Positions 1-6,836 of a stretch of DNA of 61,568 nt are shown here, in pieces. The notes below the pieces were generated by a model that ran no database searches, was not told the origin of the DNA, and saw nothing but the letters and a program-made list of their open reading frames with translations. This stretch comes from an uncultured Enterococcus sp. (GTDB lineage: Bacteria > Bacillota > Bacilli > Lactobacillales > Enterococcaceae). A program made the translations under genes and the position numbers. Each line of letters opens with the position of its first letter. Positions within the stretch are counted from its first letter, which is position 1. The stretch spans positions 1 to 61,568 of the forward strand of contig NZ_CAJYIS010000064.1 of the NCBI RefSeq assembly GCF_913775425.1. The letters run 5' to 3'.

Positions 1-19
1 TTATTGGAGGAAACATTTC

Positions 20-631
20 ATGTCACGTTATACAGGCCCATCTTGGAAAATTTCTCGCCGTTTAGGCATCTCATTATCAGGTTCAGGTAAAGAATTAGCT
101 CGCCGTCCTTACGCACCAGGACAACACGGACCAAACAGCCGTGGTTCTCGTTCAGAATACGGTATGCAATTAACTGAAAAACAAAAACTACGTCACATGT
201 ACGGCATGAACGAACGTCAATTCCGTACATTATTCGTAAAAGCTAGCAAAATCAAAGAAGGTAAACACGGGGTTAACTTCATGGTATTACTAGAACAACG
301 TTTAGATAACGTTGTTTACCGTCTAGGTCTTGCGACTACTCGTCGTCAAGCTCGTCAATTAGTAAACCACGGTCACATCACTGTTGATGGCAAACGTGTG
401 GATATCCCTTCATACCACGTTGAAGTTGGTCAAGTGATCGGCGTTCGTGAAAAATCTCAAAACTTAAGTATCATCAAAGAAGCTGTTGAAGCAACTGTTG
501 GTCGTACTGCTTTCGTAAGTTTTGACGATGAAAAATTAGAAGGTTCATTAACTCGTTTACCAGAACGTGACGAACTTTATGCTGAAATCGACGAAGCTCT
601 TATCGTTGAATTCTACAACCAAAAACTTTAA
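20..631 (+). CDS. rpsD: 30S ribosomal protein S4
   Basis: Primary 16S rRNA-binding protein that nucleates assembly of the 30S body. The 203 aa length is that of bacterial S4. The N-terminal [21 protein letters not shown] segment and the central S4 RNA-binding domain (around residues 94-155, [20 protein letters not shown] then [13 protein letters not shown]) are diagnostic. The start is fixed by GGAGG nine bases upstream. The gene is monocistronic here and closes with a strong hairpin. Any upstream S4 autoregulatory leader lies outside the window, so regulation cannot be judged. No zinc-type cysteines are seen near the N-terminus, so this is the C-minus form. Confidence 0.98.
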   Translation: MSRYTGPSWKISRRLGISLSGSGKELARRPYAPGQHGPNSRGSRSEYGMQLTEKQKLRHMYGMNERQFRTLFVKASKIKEGKHGVNFMVLLEQRLDNVVYRLGLATTRRQARQLVNHGHITVDGKRVDIPSYHVEVGQVIGVREKSQNLSIIKEAVEATVGRTAFVSFDDEKLEGSLTRLPERDELYAEIDEALIVEFYNQKL

Positions 632-643
632 TTTTTGGACTTT

Positions 644-673
644 ACCAAAGCGAATTTTCGCTTTGGTTTTTTT
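644..673 (+). terminator. rpsD rho-independent terminator
   Basis: An 8-bp stem (CCAAAGCG at 645-652 with CGCTTTGG at 659-666) closes a 6-nt loop and is followed by a run of seven T. It lies 13 bases after the rpsD stop. Confidence 0.9.
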
Positions 674-684
674 ATTGCAAAAAA

Positions 685-816
685 AGCTGTGACAAAAGTG
701 GGCAGCTTAAAAAAATAAGCCGGCATGATTCCAATAATAGATTCCTCTATTTCGGGAGTCATGCCGGCCTATTTATAAAAGAGCTACTTCTGGAACACCG
801 TTTATTCGATTTTTAG
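685..816 (+). repeat. Intergenic hairpin repeat, copy A
   Basis: Lies between convergent rpsD and the DUF1054 gene. It holds a 28-bp imperfect stem (713-740 with 747-774, core AAGCCGGCATGA). A tail follows, containing GAGCTACTTCTGGAACACCG and then TTATTCGATTTTTAG. The same head, stem and tail recur at 35994-36125, and related pieces recur at 3301-3390, 7126-7227 and 15940-15990. The stem could act as a transcription terminator. The shared tail suggests a dispersed element rather than chance hairpins. Confidence 0.7.
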
Positions 817-835
817 AAGATGGGATAGACTTTGG

Positions 836-1444
836 TCACATCTCACTTGTTTCAGCTAATTCTTGCCATAAAGGATACAATTGCTCGATCGTCTTCAAGA
901 TTTTATCTGTTAGGTTGGGAATTGTCACTACTTCTTCTTTAGTCAACATTCGACCAATCTGATACTCACTTTTTTTGATCGTAACAAAACGCTCTAAAAT
1001 TGCATGACTTTCTGATAGCGGTGTACAGTCAGAAACCAAGTGACTCCCGCTGACCACAAAATCAGACGGAAATTTTGCAAGTTCAGCTTTATGTTCGATC
1101 AAATATTGGGCCATTTGCGCTTTTGTTTTTGGTTGATCAATCATCGCTAGCCAAATAAACAAACGATCGTCCCATAAACTTAACTGAAAATGGGCTTCCA
1201 TTTTATAGCCACGCTTACTACGTCCGATTGCTACCCACGTATTCTCTGGGGCATGAACTGTTCGTCTACGGTGTTGGGCAATATGAACATAATACGTTTC
1301 GCCTGTTTTTTGTGTTAAATGCTCCGCGATTTCTTGTCCCAGCGTAGCAAATGCCGGCTGGACATCTTTTCTAATCGCATCCATCCGTGCATCCAATCCT
1401 TCGACTTCAAATACCGCAAAACTTTCTTTGGTAAATCGCTCCAT
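836..1444 (-). CDS. DUF1054 family protein (YktB-like)
   Basis: A 202 aa soluble protein of the DUF1054/YktB family of Firmicutes, recognised by the opening MERFTKESFAVFEVEGLDAR and the central GETYYVHIAQHRRRTVHAPENTWVAI region. Its biochemical function is not established. An upstream in-frame extension to 1489 exists, but the ATG at 1444 has AGAGG seven bases before it and falls just after the stop of the preceding phosphoesterase gene (14 bases). It is therefore the better start. It is the last gene of a three-gene minus-strand run (HesB-like, phosphoesterase, DUF1054) and reads toward repeat copy A, which may terminate it. Confidence 0.88.
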   Translation of the reverse strand: MERFTKESFAVFEVEGLDARMDAIRKDVQPAFATLGQEIAEHLTQKTGETYYVHIAQHRRRTVHAPENTWVAIGRSKRGYKMEAHFQLSLWDDRLFIWLAMIDQPKTKAQMAQYLIEHKAELAKFPSDFVVSGSHLVSDCTPLSESHAILERFVTIKKSEYQIGRMLTKEEVVTIPNLTDKILKTIEQLYPLWQELAETSEM

Positions 1445-1457
1445 GTTGACCTCTTTT

Positions 1458-2345
1458 CTAAAACTCAAAATAACTAATCGATCGTTCAAATTCTTGTTGA
1501 AAAATCTTAGGCTTCACTTTTTGATATGCTTCGTGGTGTTGTTGCAATCCTTTTTTGACGGCTGCCATATTCGGCAATGCTTTTTTCGTATACTCTCTTA
1601 ACCATTTTCTGGTCTCTGGCCACTCATACATATAACCTAATGGCCGACAGTGATACGTAATGCCTTCGATTGTTTTTGTTTCTAACTTACGGTGAGTATG
1701 TCCAAAAACAACTTGCTTTACTTGAGGGTATTTTTTTAAAACCTCGTGGATTTTTTCTGAACCTAAAAAAGCATTCATTTGATCCCATTTTTCATAGGGC
1801 GGACGATAATCAGGAACAAAGGTGTGATGCGGGACGAAATGGGTCGCTAAAATAAGCTGATCTTGCGTTTTAAACGTCGCTAGATATCGATCCAAACGCG
1901 CAGTGATCTGTGCTAATAACTCAGGATCTGGTAACGCACGTGTGATTTTCCGATCATACCAAACAAGTTGCTTAAAGCGCGAAAAATCTCGTGGGATTTT
2001 CGCAAAAGAATAATCGTACCAACCATTCATTCCAATCAGATACCTATTTTCGTTTAACTTGTGGTGAGAAAAATTCAAAAACTGCGGGTCAACATATGCT
2101 TCGATCTCTTCTTCACCGACTAAATCAGCCATTTCATGATTCCCCCAATGAAAGGTGACCTCAAAAAAATGGCTAAAATAGTTGACCACATCAAGTGCAA
2201 CAGCTTTGGTATTGGCACTATCTCCGGCAATATGGACGTGAGTAACCCGTTGATCGCTAAGGTGTGCTACCATTTTAGCGTAGTAGTTGTCATCAAACTG
2301 ATTGATATCAACATGCAAATCCGAAATAACTGCTAAACGACTCAC
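1458..2345 (-). CDS. Metallophosphoesterase (calcineurin-like)
   Basis: A 295 aa calcineurin-like phosphoesterase. The metal-binding blocks are visible in order: SDLHVD (residues 8-13), GDSAN (about 41-45), GNHEM (about 68-72), ATHFVPHH (about 168) and GHTHR (about 215-219). The five-block arrangement supports a two-metal hydrolase acting on phosphoesters in the cytoplasm. The substrate is unknown. The family resembles the Lactobacillales phosphoesterases that pair with DUF1054 genes. Translation starts at GTG (2345), overlapping the stop of the upstream HesB-like gene by four bases (GTGA), so the two are translationally coupled. Confidence 0.9.
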   Translation of the reverse strand: MSRLAVISDLHVDINQFDDNYYAKMVAHLSDQRVTHVHIAGDSANTKAVALDVVNYFSHFFEVTFHWGNHEMADLVGEEEIEAYVDPQFLNFSHHKLNENRYLIGMNGWYDYSFAKIPRDFSRFKQLVWYDRKITRALPDPELLAQITARLDRYLATFKTQDQLILATHFVPHHTFVPDYRPPYEKWDQMNAFLGSEKIHEVLKKYPQVKQVVFGHTHRKLETKTIEGITYHCRPLGYMYEWPETRKWLREYTKKALPNMAAVKKGLQQHHEAYQKVKPKIFQQEFERSISYFEF

Positions 2346-2722
2346 GCTGTAGGCTCAGCCTTTGAACGGGTCACGATCTTCACATCAGAAGCTAAAATCC
2401 CACCATCTGATTTTAACTGAATCCGACCATATGTTGGTTCGATCACCAAACGATTTTCTTGATCGAGTAAACGTGTTGCAGATTCTTTAAATGAGACAGG
2501 ACCAACTGCCGTTTCGACTGTCAGACTATAATCTTTTAGCTCTTCGTCTGTATAGGAATCATCGACTAAAAACAACTGAAAACTAGGATTTAATTGACAA
2601 GAGATCGCATGGTCGACAAAAGGCCCCCGTCCATCTTCATTGTCGAGTAAGATGCGCTCGTTTTCTTGTTTTTTGGCTAAAATTTTAGCTGCGACTTCTG
2701 GTTGAATATCTAGTTTTAACAT
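2342..2722 (-). CDS. HesB/IscA-like iron-sulfur cluster biosynthesis family protein
   Basis: About 126 aa. The sequence matches the small FeS-biosynthesis-like (HesB/IscA fold) proteins of Lactobacillales: LDIQPEVAAKIL at the start, DDSYTDEELKDYSLTV in the middle and a C-terminal beta-rich segment. The conserved cysteines of true A-type carriers (a C-x-C near the C-terminus) are absent; only one Cys (in ISCQLNPS) is present. A classical scaffold role is therefore doubtful. The ATG at 2722 follows AAAGGAG with eight-base spacing; a GTG three codons upstream is in frame but too close to the ribosome site. First gene of the run HesB-like, phosphoesterase, DUF1054. Confidence 0.75.
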   Translation of the reverse strand: MLKLDIQPEVAAKILAKKQENERILLDNEDGRGPFVDHAISCQLNPSFQLFLVDDSYTDEELKDYSLTVETAVGPVSFKESATRLLDQENRLVIEPTYGRIQLKSDGGILASDVKIVTRSKAEPTA

Positions 2723-2748
2723 ATCTCTCACTCCTTTTAAGTAATTTC

Positions 2749-2754
2749 ATCATA
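2749..2754 (-). promoter_or_regulatory. Possible -10 box of the HesB-like operon
   Basis: TATGAT on the minus strand, about 27 bases upstream of the start codon. No good -35 box is seen at 17 bases, so this is only a candidate. Confidence 0.3.
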
Positions 2755-2845
2755 CCAAATTTTTTTAAAAGAAGCGATTGGTGTGTTCGTTGTATTTTTC
2801 TTGCGTTTCATTTCTTGTTATACTGGTTAAAAAAGGAGGAATATT

Positions 2846-3280
2846 ATGCCTGATGAGTTACAAAAGCACCTTGATAGCGGCCGCTACGGTTCTCCAAAGC
2901 TCCATCCAGATGAGCAACGTGCATATTTAGGTACTTTTCGTGAACGGTGCTATCTGAAAATGACAATCCCTCAAATGAAAGACTCCACGTGGAGCACGAT
3001 CTTTTTTGATCATATCACGGACTATAAAGAAGCAAGTTGTTTGATAAATGATCAAGTTCCTCAAAGTGTCCAAGCACTTTATATCAAACAATTAACGGAC
3101 AAAAGTATTCCTTTTCGAATTGTTTCTTATGAAGGAGCCCTTACTGAAGATACAGTTGGTCTATTAGTGGTCACTGATCATGCGGTTGATGAACCGATTA
3201 TCGCGATTGATCAAAAATATGAACCAAAATCGACGACTCCCATTCCTGAAAAGCAATCGTTTTGGAAAAAATGGTTTTAA
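2846..3280 (+). CDS. yueI: YueI family protein (DUF1694)
   Basis: A 144 aa protein of the YueI/DUF1694 family, common in Bacilli and of unknown function. Recognised by the N-terminal LDSGRYGSPKLHPDEQRAYLGTFRERC block followed by an alternating beta/alpha region with FRIVSYEG and GLLVVTDHAVD. It ends in a basic aromatic tail (FWKKWF). GGAGG lies seven bases before the ATG. It stands alone on the plus strand between two minus-strand groups. A TATACT hexamer at 2819-2824 may be its -10 box, but the -35 is poor. The downstream perfect hairpin terminates it. Confidence 0.88.
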   Translation: MPDELQKHLDSGRYGSPKLHPDEQRAYLGTFRERCYLKMTIPQMKDSTWSTIFFDHITDYKEASCLINDQVPQSVQALYIKQLTDKSIPFRIVSYEGALTEDTVGLLVVTDHAVDEPIIAIDQKYEPKSTTPIPEKQSFWKKWF

Positions 3281-3300
3281 AAAAATAAAGAGCGCTCTAA

Positions 3301-3358
3301 AAAAAGCCGCACCATGGTCAAAATCGATGAAACGATTTTGACCATGGTGCGGCTTTTT
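3301..3358. terminator. Bidirectional terminator, perfect 26-bp hairpin
   Basis: Arms 3301-3326 and 3333-3358 are exact reverse complements (core GCCGCACCATGGTC) around a 6-nt loop, with A and T runs at the outer ends. It sits between convergent yueI and the small membrane protein gene, so it can stop transcription from both sides. It is the stem part of repeat copy D. Confidence 0.88.
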
Positions 3359-3390
3359 TCTTAAAAGAGTTACTTTGAATACACTGTTTA
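3301..3390 (+). repeat. Intergenic hairpin repeat, copy D (different stem, shared tail)
   Basis: The stem sequence differs from copies A and B apart from the AGCCG opening. The tail AAAAGAGTTACTTTGAATAC then ACTGTTTA aligns with AAAAGAGCTACTTCTGGAAC then ACCGTTTA of copy A. The tail runs up to the stop codon of the minus-strand gene, as in copies A and E. Confidence 0.55.
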
Positions 3391-3645
3391 CTTTATCCAA
3401 TAGAACATTATCAACCACAGACTAAATAAAAAACTGTCGCCTAAAATCACTTTGATCGGTACTTTTCCTAAATAACATAAAAAGTACAGATCAAGTAAAA
3501 AATAGCCAAGTACTAGAAAAAATGAGAGTTGAAATGGTGGCTTAAACCAAATCAAGAGAATTAAACTTGTGACCAATAGCCCTAAATAAAAAACATAATA
3601 TGCTTGCTGCGATGGTTTAAGATAGTATTTATTGCTCCACATCAT
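3388..3645 (-). CDS. Small membrane protein of unknown function
   Basis: About 85 aa, starting MMWSNKYYLKPSQQ. Two or three hydrophobic helices are visible (YYVFYLGLLVTSLILLIWF, SFFLVLGYFLLDLYFLCYL and a C-terminal FLFSLWLIMFYWI). I do not recognise a family. A longer in-frame start exists at 3702, but GAGGAGG lies four bases before the ATG at 3645 and seven before the ATG at 3642, so one of these two is used. It is the last member of a compact minus-strand group of four membrane-type ORFs (3388-4451), 13 bases after the stop of the 54-aa ORF. It is unlikely to be an enzyme. Confidence 0.65.
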   Translation of the reverse strand: MMWSNKYYLKPSQQAYYVFYLGLLVTSLILLIWFKPPFQLSFFLVLGYFLLDLYFLCYLGKVPIKVILGDSFLFSLWLIMFYWIK

Positions 3646-3658
3646 AAGCCCTCCTCTT

Positions 3659-3823
3659 TTATGTACTAATTTTTTTACGATAGCGTATCGTTTGATACAC
3701 AAAATATAGACTACCTAATAAGAATGAATTCAATATCCATGATATACATGCAGTCAGAAGCATCGTGAATACGATCAGTCCGCTTTCCTTTGTATGGATG
3801 ATTTGTGTGATCCAATGAAACAT
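3659..3823 (-). CDS. Putative 54-aa membrane peptide
   Basis: An ORF of 54 codons beginning MFHWITQIIHTKESG. It has one long hydrophobic segment (LIVFTMLLTACISWILNSFLLGSLYFVYQ) and a basic tail (TIRYRKKIST), a typical single-span topology with positive-inside residues. The ribosome site is weak (AAAGAG about seven bases upstream), which lowers confidence. It fits snugly: its start is nine bases after the preceding 34-aa ORF and its stop is 13 bases before the next gene. Function unknown. Confidence 0.5.
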   Translation of the reverse strand: MFHWITQIIHTKESGLIVFTMLLTACISWILNSFLLGSLYFVYQTIRYRKKIST

Positions 3824-3832
3824 TGCTACTCT

Positions 3833-3937
3833 TTACATGATCACTTGATACACAACCTTAAACAAAATAAAAACGAACAGAAACAGACTTGCTTTTTTGA
3901 CTACAACAGTAAATTTTGGTCTCACTGGATCATTCAT
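3833..3937 (-). CDS. Putative 34-aa membrane peptide
   Basis: A very short ORF (MNDPVRPKFTVVVKKASLFL and onward) with a basic N-terminus and one hydrophobic stretch (SLFLFVFILFKVVYQVIM). Its ATG overlaps the end of the DUF2975-like gene by eight bases, and GTGGAG lies just upstream, so it could be translated by coupling. No homologue is recognised. The short length alone cannot exclude chance, but the overlap and the membrane-like composition match its neighbours. Confidence 0.4.
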   Translation of the reverse strand: MNDPVRPKFTVVVKKASLFLFVFILFKVVYQVIM

Positions 3938-4451
3938 TTACTCCACTTTCAAGACTTCCGTAATGGATAATTTCAGCAATCAAATAGACCAATATACCCA
4001 TAAATGTTTGATATCCCAGACCAAAAACAATATAGTAACCTTTTTCCATTCCGATCGTTACCAACAGTGAATAGACTAATGGTTCCACTAGACTGACAAT
4101 CAGCAAAATAATCGCAATTTGCTTAATGACGCGGTAGTTTTCTGTTGTAAATGGAGTCTGACCTTGTGATATGCGTGCACATACTTGACTCCCTCTAAAC
4201 AATAAGAAGCTGTCAATCAAAGCCGAACAAAATCCGACAATGGCACTCATATTAGAGACCAATTGTGTTGATGGTGTTTCATAACTACGAAATAGTGAAA
4301 ATACCGGTGCAGTGAAGCTAAACGTCACCTCGCCATTTAAAAATAGTAAGGCATACCCTACCATCAAACTGATCACAATCGTCACAAGAGCAAAAGCTTT
4401 CAATCCCAAATCGAATCCTCTAGCAAATAATTGAAAATGTCGTTGATCCAT
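3930..4451 (-). CDS. DUF2975-like membrane protein
   Basis: About 173 aa with four predicted membrane helices: GLKAFALVTIVISLMVGYALLFL, the region around MSAIVGFCSALIDSFLLF, IKQIAIILLIVSLVEPLVYSLL and GYQTFMGILVYLIAEIIHYG. Between helices 2 and 3 is the loop RISQGQTPFTTENYRVIKQIA. It matches the DUF2975 signature of G-x-PF followed by a charged N-R-I-K stretch. Members usually sit beside a small XRE regulator; none is seen here. The ATG at 4451 has AGG-CAGG eight bases upstream. It heads the four-ORF cassette 4451-3388 and is transcribed away from the ArsR-ABC operon. Function unknown. Confidence 0.7.
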   Translation of the reverse strand: MDQRHFQLFARGFDLGLKAFALVTIVISLMVGYALLFLNGEVTFSFTAPVFSLFRSYETPSTQLVSNMSAIVGFCSALIDSFLLFRGSQVCARISQGQTPFTTENYRVIKQIAIILLIVSLVEPLVYSLLVTIGMEKGYYIVFGLGYQTFMGILVYLIAEIIHYGSLESGVNE

Positions 4452-4475
4452 CTTAAACACCTGCCTTTTATAGTT

Positions 4476-4481
4476 ATTATA
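4476..4481 (-). promoter_or_regulatory. Candidate -10 box of the DUF2975 cassette
   Basis: A perfect TATAAT on the minus strand, 25 bases upstream of the DUF2975-like start codon. No convincing -35 box lies at 16-18 bases. Confidence 0.45.
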
Positions 4482-4540
4482 CGCTTACATTGTGAAAATT
4501 AAAACTATCAATATGACAACAATACTCTCGAAAATAACTA

Positions 4541-4569
4541 TTGCAAATAAAAACCAAATGCTTTATATT
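4541..4569 (+). promoter_or_regulatory. Promoter of the ArsR-ABC operon
   Basis: TTGCAA (4541-4546), a 17-base spacer and TATATT (4564-4569). The -10 box lies inside the left arm of the large inverted repeat, which is the arrangement expected for a repressed promoter. Confidence 0.65.
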
Positions 4570-4602
4570 TGTATTTATAAATCGATTTGTAAATACAAAT
4601 AT
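4565..4602. promoter_or_regulatory. Composite palindromic operator
   Basis: A perfect 13-bp inverted repeat (4565-4577, ATATTTGTATTTA, with 4590-4602) flanks a second perfect palindrome, AAATCGATTT (4579-4588). It overlaps the -10 box and the probable transcription start of the downstream regulator gene. ArsR-type repressors bind AT-rich inverted repeats of this kind, so autoregulation by the 4638-5108 product is the likely reading (inference). Confidence 0.65.
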
Positions 4603-4637
4603 TTGATAAATCAAAGAATAGAAAGGATAGCTGCCTT

Positions 4638-5108
4638 ATGAAATTTTCACAAATGAATGAAATGGAGATTAATTGGGAGCAACAAAAAGTGCTCGCTAAC
4701 CCTACTCGCTCCAAAATAGTCGCCATGCTATATGAGACACCTATGACCTCAAAACAAGTAGCAGATACATTAAAATTGAATCCTGGTACGACGTATTATC
4801 ATATCCAACAATTATTAAAACATGGTATTTTATCGATTCATAATACAGAAACAAAAAAAGGAATCATCGAGAAATACTATACCGCTAAAACAAAATTATT
4901 TAAGCATCAAACAGATCAATCTGTTTCTGATAAAGTACACCATGCAAAAACATCTATCTTTTTATCCGAGACACTTTTAGAGCAATTCAATCAAGATATG
5001 CACGCCTTACTTTTTAAATATGGACACTTATCTTTCAATGAACAACATGAAGCAACACAGATGCCCTATGAAGTGGAATATATGATTAAAAAAATAGAAG
5101 AGGAATAA
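4638..5108 (+). CDS. ArsR-like winged-helix transcriptional regulator
   Basis: 156 aa. Residues 15-70 form a winged HTH: ANPTRSKIVAMLYETPMTSK, then QVADTLKLNPGTTYYHIQQLLKHG. The NPGTTYYHIQQL recognition helix is of the ArsR/HTH_20 type, and IIEKYYTA forms the wing. The rest is helical and charged, with no paired metal-binding cysteines or histidines, so a metal sensor is unlikely. The ribosome site (AAAGGA) is ten bases upstream of the ATG. The gene is followed 32 bases later by an ABC exporter, the usual regulator-exporter pairing, and preceded by a palindrome covering its promoter. It probably represses its own operon. The inducer is unknown. Confidence 0.85.
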   Translation: MKFSQMNEMEINWEQQKVLANPTRSKIVAMLYETPMTSKQVADTLKLNPGTTYYHIQQLLKHGILSIHNTETKKGIIEKYYTAKTKLFKHQTDQSVSDKVHHAKTSIFLSETLLEQFNQDMHALLFKYGHLSFNEQHEATQMPYEVEYMIKKIEEE

Positions 5109-5140
5109 CACTCTTCACTTGATGAAAGGAGAGTCAACTT

Positions 5141-6658
5141 ATGAAACAGATTATGCTAGCATTTTGGAAAGAAAACTCAATCATTTTGTTTTTTATGATT
5201 GGTTCAGCAATTAGCATCTCCATTATTAGTTTTATTAATGCTGATATTGTCAATGCATTAACATCACGTAACCAATCGATTTTTTTTACTTCTGCTTTGA
5301 AATTAGTAATCTGTTATACCTTCTTTTTATTATTTACTTATCTAAAAATGCGACAAGTTAGCGCAACTACACAGTCAATGGCCACACATCTTCGCGTCCA
5401 AACGACTAAAAAATTAGTGTATAGCGGATATCAAAATTTTGCCAAACACTCTACTGGAACTTACGCTTCTTGGTTAACTAATGATATTTCTCAGATCGAG
5501 CAATTGGGATTTGCCCCATTTTATGAATTAGTCGCAGGTTTGATTACCTCTTTCATCGCATTAGGTTCACTTTTTTTCTTCCACTGGTCTCTTGTTGTAC
5601 TTACTTTGTTTGAAGTTGTCTGTTTATTACAAATTCCCCGCCTTTACAAAAAAGCAATCGCAAAAAAAACTCACCATGTAACGAAACAAAACGAACTATT
5701 TTTAGAAAAAGCAACGGATTTTTTTAACGGTTTTTCTGTTTTATATTCTCTCAATAAGCAAGAATTCATTTTAAAAAAAATAATGTCGTACTCTACTTCT
5801 CTTGGACAAGCAAAAAACAACTATGTTAAAACTATGGCTAATGTAGCCATTACCGGAGGAATCGGAAATGTTCTAGGCCAAGTATCGATGTTTATTCTAA
5901 CGGGATTTTTGATCTTAATCCAAAAAATAGCATTAGGTTCGATTGCTGCTACAGGTTCACTTTCAGCCAATATTTTTAATACGGTGGGGAATATTAGTCA
6001 GTTTATGTCCTCGATTAACGGAACGAAACCACTCTTTGAAAAACTAGCAGCGATTCCCGAATGCGACACGCATCCGTATACTACGTCCACTCCCATGCAT
6101 TCTGGTATTGTATTAAACAATTTACGGTACCAATATGATTCCAAAGTCGTTCTAGAAGACATTACTTTTTCTTTTGAGTTAAATAAAAAATACGCGATTG
6201 TAGGTGCTAGTGGTACCGGAAAATCTACTTTACTCAATATTATTACTGGTAAATTTCTCAATTACACTGGTTCCGTAATGCTCAATCAGCACGAAATCGC
6301 CGCTATACAGTATGAGGAAATAACCAATCAAATCACCTATATTGATCAACATACACATTTATTCAACACCTCTGTCAGAGAAAATCTAACTTTAGATGAT
6401 TCATTTTCAGACGAACAGCTATGGGCTGTTCTCGAGTTGGTCGATTTGAAAGAATTCGTTGCGCAATTACCTGAACAATTAGATACGAATGTTGGCGAAC
6501 GTGCCAATCTTATCTCTGGAGGACAAGCACAAAGAATTGGTTTAGCAAGAGGCTTAATTAGAGAAAAACACATTCTAATCATAGATGAAGGCACTTCCAG
6601 TTTAGATCAAAAGAATCTTTTGATGATTGAAAAGTATCTCGTCACAAAAAAGAATTAA
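5141..6658 (+). CDS. ABC exporter half-transporter, frame broken before the H-loop
   Basis: Fused membrane domain (about residues 1-310, five to six helices) and ATPase domain (about 315 onward). Walker A GASGTGKST is near 353-361, the signature ISGGQAQR near 455, Walker B LIIDEG with its catalytic Glu near 478, and the D-loop SSLD near 487. The frame stops at 6658, 505 aa in, before the H-loop. The -1 frame from 6652 continues ELTLIMVTHHLHPEIKEKL to a stop at 6729, which supplies the missing switch His and would give 529 aa. The break falls on A AAA AAG at 6646-6652. It may be a mutation, an assembly error or programmed frameshifting. No partner half-transporter is adjacent, so a homodimer is likely; the substrate is unknown. 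Confidence 0.88.
   Translation: MKQIMLAFWKENSIILFFMIGSAISISIISFINADIVNALTSRNQSIFFTSALKLVICYTFFLLFTYLKMRQVSATTQSMATHLRVQTTKKLVYSGYQNFAKHSTGTYASWLTNDISQIEQLGFAPFYELVAGLITSFIALGSLFFFHWSLVVLTLFEVVCLLQIPRLYKKAIAKKTHHVTKQNELFLEKATDFFNGFSVLYSLNKQEFILKKIMSYSTSLGQAKNNYVKTMANVAITGGIGNVLGQVSMFILTGFLILIQKIALGSIAATGSLSANIFNTVGNISQFMSSINGTKPLFEKLAAIPECDTHPYTTSTPMHSGIVLNNLRYQYDSKVVLEDITFSFELNKKYAIVGASGTGKSTLLNIITGKFLNYTGSVMLNQHEIAAIQYEEITNQITYIDQHTHLFNTSVRENLTLDDSFSDEQLWAVLELVDLKEFVAQLPEQLDTNVGERANLISGGQAQRIGLARGLIREKHILIIDEGTSSLDQKNLLMIEKYLVTKKN
6646..6652 (+). other. Slippery heptamer A AAA AAG at the ABC frame break
   Basis: Codons 502-504 of the exporter read ACA AAA AAG, forming the dnaX-type -1 slippery heptamer in the correct phase. 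A -1 slip continues with GAA TTA ACT and restores the conserved C-terminus. The zero-frame stop (TAA) comes two codons after the heptamer. No strong upstream Shine-Dalgarno-like element and no stable downstream hairpin are apparent. Confidence 0.5.
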
Positions 6659-6729
6659 CTTTAATCATGGTAACGCATCATTTGCATCCTGAAATCAAAG
6701 AAAAACTAGATGGTATACTTCAGCTGTAA
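6652..6729 (+). other. -1 frame tail of the ABC ATPase (H-loop segment)
   Basis: 25 codons in the -1 frame encode ELTLIMVTHHLHPEIKEKL and a short end. The MVTHH stretch is the ABC H-loop, expected directly after the D-loop region found in the main frame. It has no start codon or ribosome site of its own. Confidence 0.75.
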
Positions 6730-6737
6730 CAATCAAA

Positions 6738-6767
6738 AAAACTCACTAGCAAGGACTAGTGAGTTTT
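6738..6767. terminator. Terminator after the ABC exporter
   Basis: A stem of about 9 bp (ACTCACTAG at 6741-6749 with CTAGTGAGT at 6756-6764), with A6 before it and TTT after it. It can act on both strands and lies 8 bases after the -1 frame stop. Confidence 0.8.
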
Positions 6768-6836
6768 GGAGAAAGAAATGAATATGTTTGGTTTGTTTGG
6801 GTATATTGAGAATATCTTATTAAGCTTAAATTGAAC

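Noticed and set aside
18-230. Antisense open frame over rpsD
   Set aside because: It is the shadow of the conserved rpsD coding frame, with no ribosome site or recognisable protein.
680-780. Hairpins as a CRISPR array or insertion sequence ends
   Set aside because: No regular direct repeats with spacers and no transposase gene are nearby.
5141-6658. Calling the ABC exporter a dead pseudogene
   Set aside because: All motifs up to the D-loop are intact, there is one frame break only, and it falls on a known slippery sequence, so the status is left open.
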